A stretch of DNA of 64,000 nucleotides from Marinifilum sp. N1E240. Its GTDB lineage: Bacteria; Bacteroidota; Bacteroidia; Bacteroidales; Marinifilaceae. The first letter of the stretch is position 1, and each line of letters opens with the position of its first letter. The DNA lies in NCBI RefSeq assembly GCF_009295825.1, contig NZ_WHKF01000004.1, positions 310,001 through 374,000 of the forward strand, given 5' to 3'. Positions 60,378-64,000 of the stretch are shown here, piece after piece. The notes beneath the pieces were generated by a model. That model ran no database searches. It saw only the letters and a program-made list of their open reading frames with translations, and had not been told where the DNA came from. A program made the translations under genes and the position numbers.

Positions 60378-61604
60378 TTATTCTCCGTCAAATATAATAT
60401 TGTACGATTCCCAAAACTTCTTATCGTAAGGCATATTCTCATAGTATGACCTTTTTTCGATTGCTTCAGGATCTTCTGTATTAATCTTCGTGATCAGCAT
60501 CTCTGTATTGATATCCAAAATCTTTTGTGTCCCACTTGTTTTTTCCTGTAATTCGTGATGACGTTTGTAATTTACGTAACTCAAATAGTATCTTCCAGAA
60601 TGTTGTTTGTAGGTAACGTTAAAATTATATTCAATTTTTAGTGGTTTCCATTTCTGGCGATCTTCGTTCACATAAAAACTACGTCCTTGTGGTGAGTAAT
60701 TGCTTGCAACAACATGTGTTTCATTTTTAATTACTGCATAATCTTTAATTTTGATATAAATTTTTCCAGAGTATGATTTAGCGTAATAATCACCTGTATT
60801 ACTTAGAATAGGTCGTTTGCTTTTGTAGCTAATCACCCAAATCGAATCATTTTCATATTCGGTAATCTGATCTAATTTAAGATCGTAGAAACCAATATGA
60901 TTGCCATTTAAAATATTTCCTCGACTTCTTACAATATCCATTTCTAACAGTTCATCTAAATAGGTTGACCCATCAGCAAGCGAAGCTGGTTCAAAGTTTT
61001 TACGCACCTGCAGAAATTTGTATCCTCGCTCCTTAAAAACCTGGTAAGCATCGGCTCTTTGATAACCTTTATCGTCGTAAATTCTAACAGCAGCTTCTCT
61101 TAAGCGGCTTAAATCGCTGTTTTCGAATTTCTCTGAGCGATAGTAAACATCGTAATTGAAAGGAGTTTGAATGTAATTTTCAGGAATTCGTTCCATAGCC
61201 ATCTTAATTCTCTTTTGCAGAACAAGAGATTCTGCCATTACTTCAACCTCGCCAATGTTGTAATTTTTTGGAATTAATTCAACAAATAATGTATCTGTGT
61301 TTACACAATCGGCAACTTTTGCAGTGAATGTAGAAAACCCAACCGCCGAAGCCTGAATCATTTTTTCGCTGTATTTACCAGGGATTTTAAATTCGAAAAT
61401 TCCATCGAGATTCGATGCAGCACCAATATAAGAACCTATAACACCAACATTTGCAAATGGAATGGGCTCCTGGTTTTGTTTATTGATTAGTTTACCAACT
61501 ATTCGAATAATTTTAGAGTTTTCTTCTTCATTTTGTGTCTCTTGAGTCTTACCAACAAAAGAGAATAACAAAAGAGCAATACTTAAAAGAGTTAATTTTT
61601 GCAT
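60378..61604 (-). CDS. Carboxypeptidase-like regulatory domain protein, exported
   Basis: 408 aa. Signal peptide (about 1-19, ending GKTQ). The CarboxypepD_reg-like domain (about 32-118) has GKLINKQNQEPIPFANVGV, ASNLDGIFEFKIP and SAVGFSTFTAKV. The rest (about 140-408) is a beta-rich domain without a catalytic motif that I can see. Such proteins often precede TonB-dependent receptors or act at the Bacteroidota outer membrane; no TonB barrel is present here. Terminator follows. Confidence 0.87.
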   Translation of the reverse strand: MQKLTLLSIALLLFSFVGKTQETQNEEENSKIIRIVGKLINKQNQEPIPFANVGVIGSYIGAASNLDGIFEFKIPGKYSEKMIQASAVGFSTFTAKVADCVNTDTLFVELIPKNYNIGEVEVMAESLVLQKRIKMAMERIPENYIQTPFNYDVYYRSEKFENSDLSRLREAAVRIYDDKGYQRADAYQVFKERGYKFLQVRKNFEPASLADGSTYLDELLEMDIVRSRGNILNGNHIGFYDLKLDQITEYENDSIWVISYKSKRPILSNTGDYYAKSYSGKIYIKIKDYAVIKNETHVVASNYSPQGRSFYVNEDRQKWKPLKIEYNFNVTYKQHSGRYYLSYVNYKRHHELQEKTSGTQKILDINTEMLITKINTEDPEAIEKRSYYENMPYDKKFWESYNIIFDGE

Positions 61605-61882
61605 GCTATGTAGGATTTTTTTATTCGTTTGAATGAGTCTATCAATTAATTTGCCAAATATGAATTACAAACTGGTAATTTTAGTTTCACTCTTCATACT
61701 AAAGTATACAAAGATATGTTAATATCAGTTTAGGAAAAGAGAAATGACCTGCTTTGGCTTTAAAAAATGTTAAATTTTAGGCTGTTTTATTTATTTTTTG
61801 TTGAATAAGAAATATCTTCGCTTGTATTTCAGTTCTAAATACTAGAAATTGAAATTTATCCAATGACATAAAAATACATTCT

Positions 61883-62572
61883 ATGAAAAATAAATTGCTA
61901 GTTCTGTCTTTAGTATCACTGATGTTAAGCTCTTGTGTGGTATCGAAAAAGAAATATGAAGAGTTGGAATATGCAAAGCGTAGAAGCGATGCAAAAGTTA
62001 GCGCTCTTGATAAAGAGAACTCAAAAAAGAAAAAGCAAATTGGTGATTTGAATTCCAAACTAGACAAAACTTTAGCCGAGTTCAACGAAATGAAGAACAG
62101 TATGGCTGAAAGTAATGCTATGAAGAATTCTGAGATCGATGGTTTAAGTACTGAATTAATGGGATTGGCGTCGGATACTACAGCTTTAAAAACTCGATTA
62201 GACGAAACCCTTGAGAAATACAATAAAATCATCAATCAAAATAGCAATAACGAAAGTAAAATTGCTGATATGATGAAACAGGTTCAAGATCTGAAATCTG
62301 AATCAGCAAAATTATCTGAAGAAATTAAAACTGCTGGAATAGAAGCTGAATGGGATAAGAAAAAGCTGAAAACAGAAAAGAAAAAGACAATTGATGCGAT
62401 TTCTCGCAAAGACAATGAAATTGCCGAATTAAAAAAGCAAATAGAAGAGAGAGACGGAAAATTAAGTTGGTTGCGTAAAGTGAAAGTTAAAAATGAAGCT
62501 GAAATTGAACGATTAACCAATCAGGTGAAATTGTACAAGGCAGAATACGAGAAAGCAATTGGTGGAAAATAA
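61883..62572 (+). CDS. Coiled-coil lipoprotein
   Basis: 229 aa. Lipobox LMLSSC (about Cys18), then VVSKKKYEELEYAKRRSD and a long heptad-rich coiled coil over most of the length, with high Lys/Glu/Ser content. The opening resembles the N-terminal half of Bacteroidota OmpA-type lipoproteins that carry a coiled coil before the OmpA domain, but no OmpA domain follows. It may be a spacer or scaffold protein. Own terminator at 62594-62625. Confidence 0.83.
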   Translation: MKNKLLVLSLVSLMLSSCVVSKKKYEELEYAKRRSDAKVSALDKENSKKKKQIGDLNSKLDKTLAEFNEMKNSMAESNAMKNSEIDGLSTELMGLASDTTALKTRLDETLEKYNKIINQNSNNESKIADMMKQVQDLKSESAKLSEEIKTAGIEAEWDKKKLKTEKKKTIDAISRKDNEIAELKKQIEERDGKLSWLRKVKVKNEAEIERLTNQVKLYKAEYEKAIGGK

Positions 62573-62593
62573 TATCTAATTAATATGAGATAG

Positions 62594-62625
62594 AAACCAC
62601 AAATTATCTGTAATTTGTGGTTTTG
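62594..62625 (+). terminator. Terminator after the coiled-coil lipoprotein gene
   Basis: A 13-bp perfect stem AAACCACAAATTA / TAATTTGTGGTTT, loop TCTG, then T-rich. Confidence 0.9.
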
Positions 62626-62651
62626 TTTTATAACCTTAAAACAACGATGTA

Positions 62652-63248
62652 ATGAAAGAAATGTGGGATGAAAAATATACTGAAGCTAAACATATATACG
62701 GTATCAAGCCCAATTCCTTTTTTGAGAGTGAGCTGATTAAATTAAATACTGGCAGAGTGTTATTGCCTGGCGATGGTGAAGGTAGAAATGCCGCATTTGC
62801 TTCGAAACTTGGTTGGAAAGTAGATTCTTTTGATTACAGTGAACAGGCTGTGAGGAATGCAAAAGTATTTTTATCGGAGCAAGGTGTTACGGTAAATTGT
62901 TTTCAGGCTAGTATATTGGATTTAGTAGTCTCCGATCGCAATTTTGATGCAGTAGGAGTGTTTTATCTTCATTTAGCGGAGGATGATCGGTCCAAAGCAC
63001 ATCAATTCATTTCTAATTCGGTTGCAAAAGGAGGACATCTGATTGTGGAAGTATTCTCGAAAAAACAACTAGGTAGATCTTCTGGAGGACCAAAAAACGA
63101 TAATTTGCTTTACGATATTTCTGAATTTGAGCATGATTTTCCAGAATTCGAGCCTATTTATATAGAAGAGCTGGAAGTAGACTTGGATGAGGGAGAGTTA
63201 CATCAAGGTAAAGCAATGGTAATTCGATTTGTAGGAAAGAAAAAATAA
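62652..63248 (+). CDS. Class I SAM-dependent methyltransferase (TehB-like)
   Basis: 198 aa. The N-terminal MWDEKYTEAKHIYGIKPNSF is the TehB/thiopurine-methyltransferase-like opening; motif I is GRVLLPGDGEGRNAAFASKL, followed by VDSFDYSEQAVRNAKVFL and DAVGVFYLHLA. A HEAPxxL-type block is absent. Methylates a small molecule, possibly tellurite or selenite in the TehB manner; the substrate is unknown. Single gene. Confidence 0.9.
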   Translation: MKEMWDEKYTEAKHIYGIKPNSFFESELIKLNTGRVLLPGDGEGRNAAFASKLGWKVDSFDYSEQAVRNAKVFLSEQGVTVNCFQASILDLVVSDRNFDAVGVFYLHLAEDDRSKAHQFISNSVAKGGHLIVEVFSKKQLGRSSGGPKNDNLLYDISEFEHDFPEFEPIYIEELEVDLDEGELHQGKAMVIRFVGKKK

Positions 63249-63276
63249 ATCTCTGAATTACATAGACGAATATTGT

Positions 63277-63310
63277 TTCCTTCACCTTAAGGAGATGGAT
63301 AGGATGAGGG
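63277..63310. repeat. Possible degenerate REP-like block
   Basis: The block has CCTT...AAGG (63279-63282, 63288-63291) and a GATGGATAGGATGAGGG stretch that stands out from the AT-rich surroundings. Only weak pairing and a single copy here; offered as a candidate. Confidence 0.25.
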
Positions 63311-63390
63311 TTTAAAATGATACTAAGGAATAATCAAACTTATATCTAGATATCTTGATTTATTAGATCTGAATTTTTAGCTTTGCACAC

Positions 63391-63786
63391 ATGGAAGTTT
63401 TATTGATATCACTGGTAGTGATTGCTGCGATTGCTTTTCTGACAACTTGGATTGGTCAGAAGCTAAGAGCGCGTAAAGGGGAGGTTGAAGAAGAAGCTGC
63501 ATCGGAACCGATGGAGGAGTGTTGTGGTGCACATGAGGTTTGTGAGACCGATTTAATCAATAAATTGTCTGAGGAGATTATCTATTACGAAGATGAAGAA
63601 TTGGATGCCTATAAAAACTTCGAAGAGAACGACTACAACGACGATCAGATAGATGAATTTCGTGAAGTTTTGTACAGTCTTAAAGAAAAAGAAATTGAAG
63701 GTTGGATAAAAAGCTTGGATCTTCGTAAAATTGAAATGCCATCGGTCATAAAATCAGAATTGGTATTTATGTTGGTAAGGAATTAA
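63391..63786 (+). CDS. Small membrane-anchored acidic protein
   Basis: 131 aa. An N-terminal helix (about 4-22, ISLVVIAAIAFLTTWIG) and a strongly acidic soluble part. The ECCGAHEVCE segment (about 43-52) places three cysteines and a histidine together, a possible metal or redox site. No family recognised with certainty; the two-Cys/His motif and the phospholipase-like acidic tail occur in small Bacteroidota proteins of unknown role. It is followed by a strong terminator. Confidence 0.75.
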   Translation: MEVLLISLVVIAAIAFLTTWIGQKLRARKGEVEEEAASEPMEECCGAHEVCETDLINKLSEEIIYYEDEELDAYKNFEENDYNDDQIDEFREVLYSLKEKEIEGWIKSLDLRKIEMPSVIKSELVFMLVRN

Positions 63787-63810
63787 GTTGTAATAAAAAC
63801 AATATAATAA

Positions 63811-63842
63811 AAACCGTTTCGCATTGCGAGGCGGTTTTTTTT
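63811..63842 (+). terminator. Terminator after the small acidic protein gene
   Basis: A 12-bp stem AAACCGTTTCGC / GCGAGGCGGTTT (two G-U pairs), loop ATT, then T run. Confidence 0.88.
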
Positions 63843-63959
63843 GTACAATCAAATATTGTGAATTGATTATACAAATACTTTGTTTACGGTTTATTGTTTT
63901 GTAGATTCAAGAGCAAAATCTGAATTCATGTATTTTATATACTAGTTAACCATCTAAAT

Positions 63960-64000
63960 TTGAAAGCAGTATTATTTTCATTGGGAAGTCGAGGAGATAT
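63960..64000 (+). CDS. Glycosyltransferase, family 28/UGT-like (partial, N-terminus only)
   Basis: Only 13 full codons lie in the window: a TTG start, then KAVLFSLGSRGD. This matches the N-terminus of MGT/UGT-type glycosyltransferases (xxxSxGSRGDxxP). There is no ATG in frame before an upstream stop at 63921-63923, so TTG is the likely start. Product inferred from this short stretch and open beyond the window. Confidence 0.5.
   Translation, partial: MKAVLFSLGSRGD

Noticed and set aside
1-64000. tRNA, rRNA, CRISPR arrays, IS elements, prophage genes, dif site
   Set aside because: Looked for in all gaps; none with convincing sequence support was found. A dif site near xerD or ftsK was not recognised.

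Overview
The window is a chromosomal segment of an AT-rich member of the Bacteroidota, probably a marine, anaerobic or facultative Bacteroidales/Marinilabiliales-type organism. This is an inference from gene content and signals. Promoters fit the Bacteroidota form (TTG, 19-20 nt spacer, TAnnTTTG), Shine-Dalgarno sequences are nearly absent, and the gene set includes a long NusB, a DUF3276 (PUR-like) protein, a FeoA-FeoB fusion, MacB-type 780-aa permeases and a YajC/CdaR/CoaE cluster. I saw no rRNA, tRNA, CRISPR array, insertion sequence or prophage.

Layout. 1-9.2 kb: an ABC export system (one ATPase and three paralogous FtsX/MacB-type permeases, the last cut by the window edge) diverges from a sigma-54 response regulator/histidine kinase pair. 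The gap between them holds a sigma-54 promoter and a perfect 19-bp palindrome. 9.3-12.6 kb: small accessory proteins and a subtilisin-like lipoprotein protease. 12.7-14.05 kb: asparagine synthetase asnA, preceded by two tandem leader-peptide attenuators whose short ORFs are packed with Asn codons; this is the most striking regulatory structure here. 14.3 kb: a cold-shock protein. 14.6-24.4 kb: menaquinone biosynthesis (menI-like, menF, menD, menB, then menA, menC, menE), split by two GNAT acetyltransferases, an HD protein and a Tat-signal protein. 25-34 kb: msrA, mobA and a sulfur-respiration locus (PhsA/PsrA-type molybdoenzyme, FeS subunit, NrfD anchor, two half-size YeeE/YedE proteins, an atypical rhodanese) followed by a FadL-type porin. 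34-42 kb: an ATP-grasp protein, DinB-like and NRDE proteins, pckA, xerD, aroQ and pyk. 42-48 kb: acyl-ACP thioesterase, DUF4105 protein, LolA and FtsK. 48.9-50.9 kb: carbamate kinase and ornithine carbamoyltransferase. 51-53.8 kb: FeoAB with a Cys-rich partner. 54-58.4 kb: DUF3276, then nusB-DUF1573-yajC-cdaR-coaE. 58.5-64 kb: TerB/DnaJ protein, DUF5606, GNAT, a carboxypeptidase-regulatory-domain protein, a coiled-coil lipoprotein, a methyltransferase and the first codons of a glycosyltransferase.

How the parts fit. Menaquinone is the quinone expected to feed the NrfD-anchored molybdoenzyme, whose cofactor needs MobA; thiosulfate or polysulfide would be handled by YeeE-type channels and the rhodanese. 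A similar dyad (ATATATG-N8-CATATAT type) lies upstream of both the molybdoenzyme operon and the FadL-like porin, hinting at shared control. asnA appears to be gated by charged tRNA-Asn through two attenuators in series. Several starts were moved from upstream TTG/GTG codons to internal ATGs on the basis of family N-termini and promoter positions.
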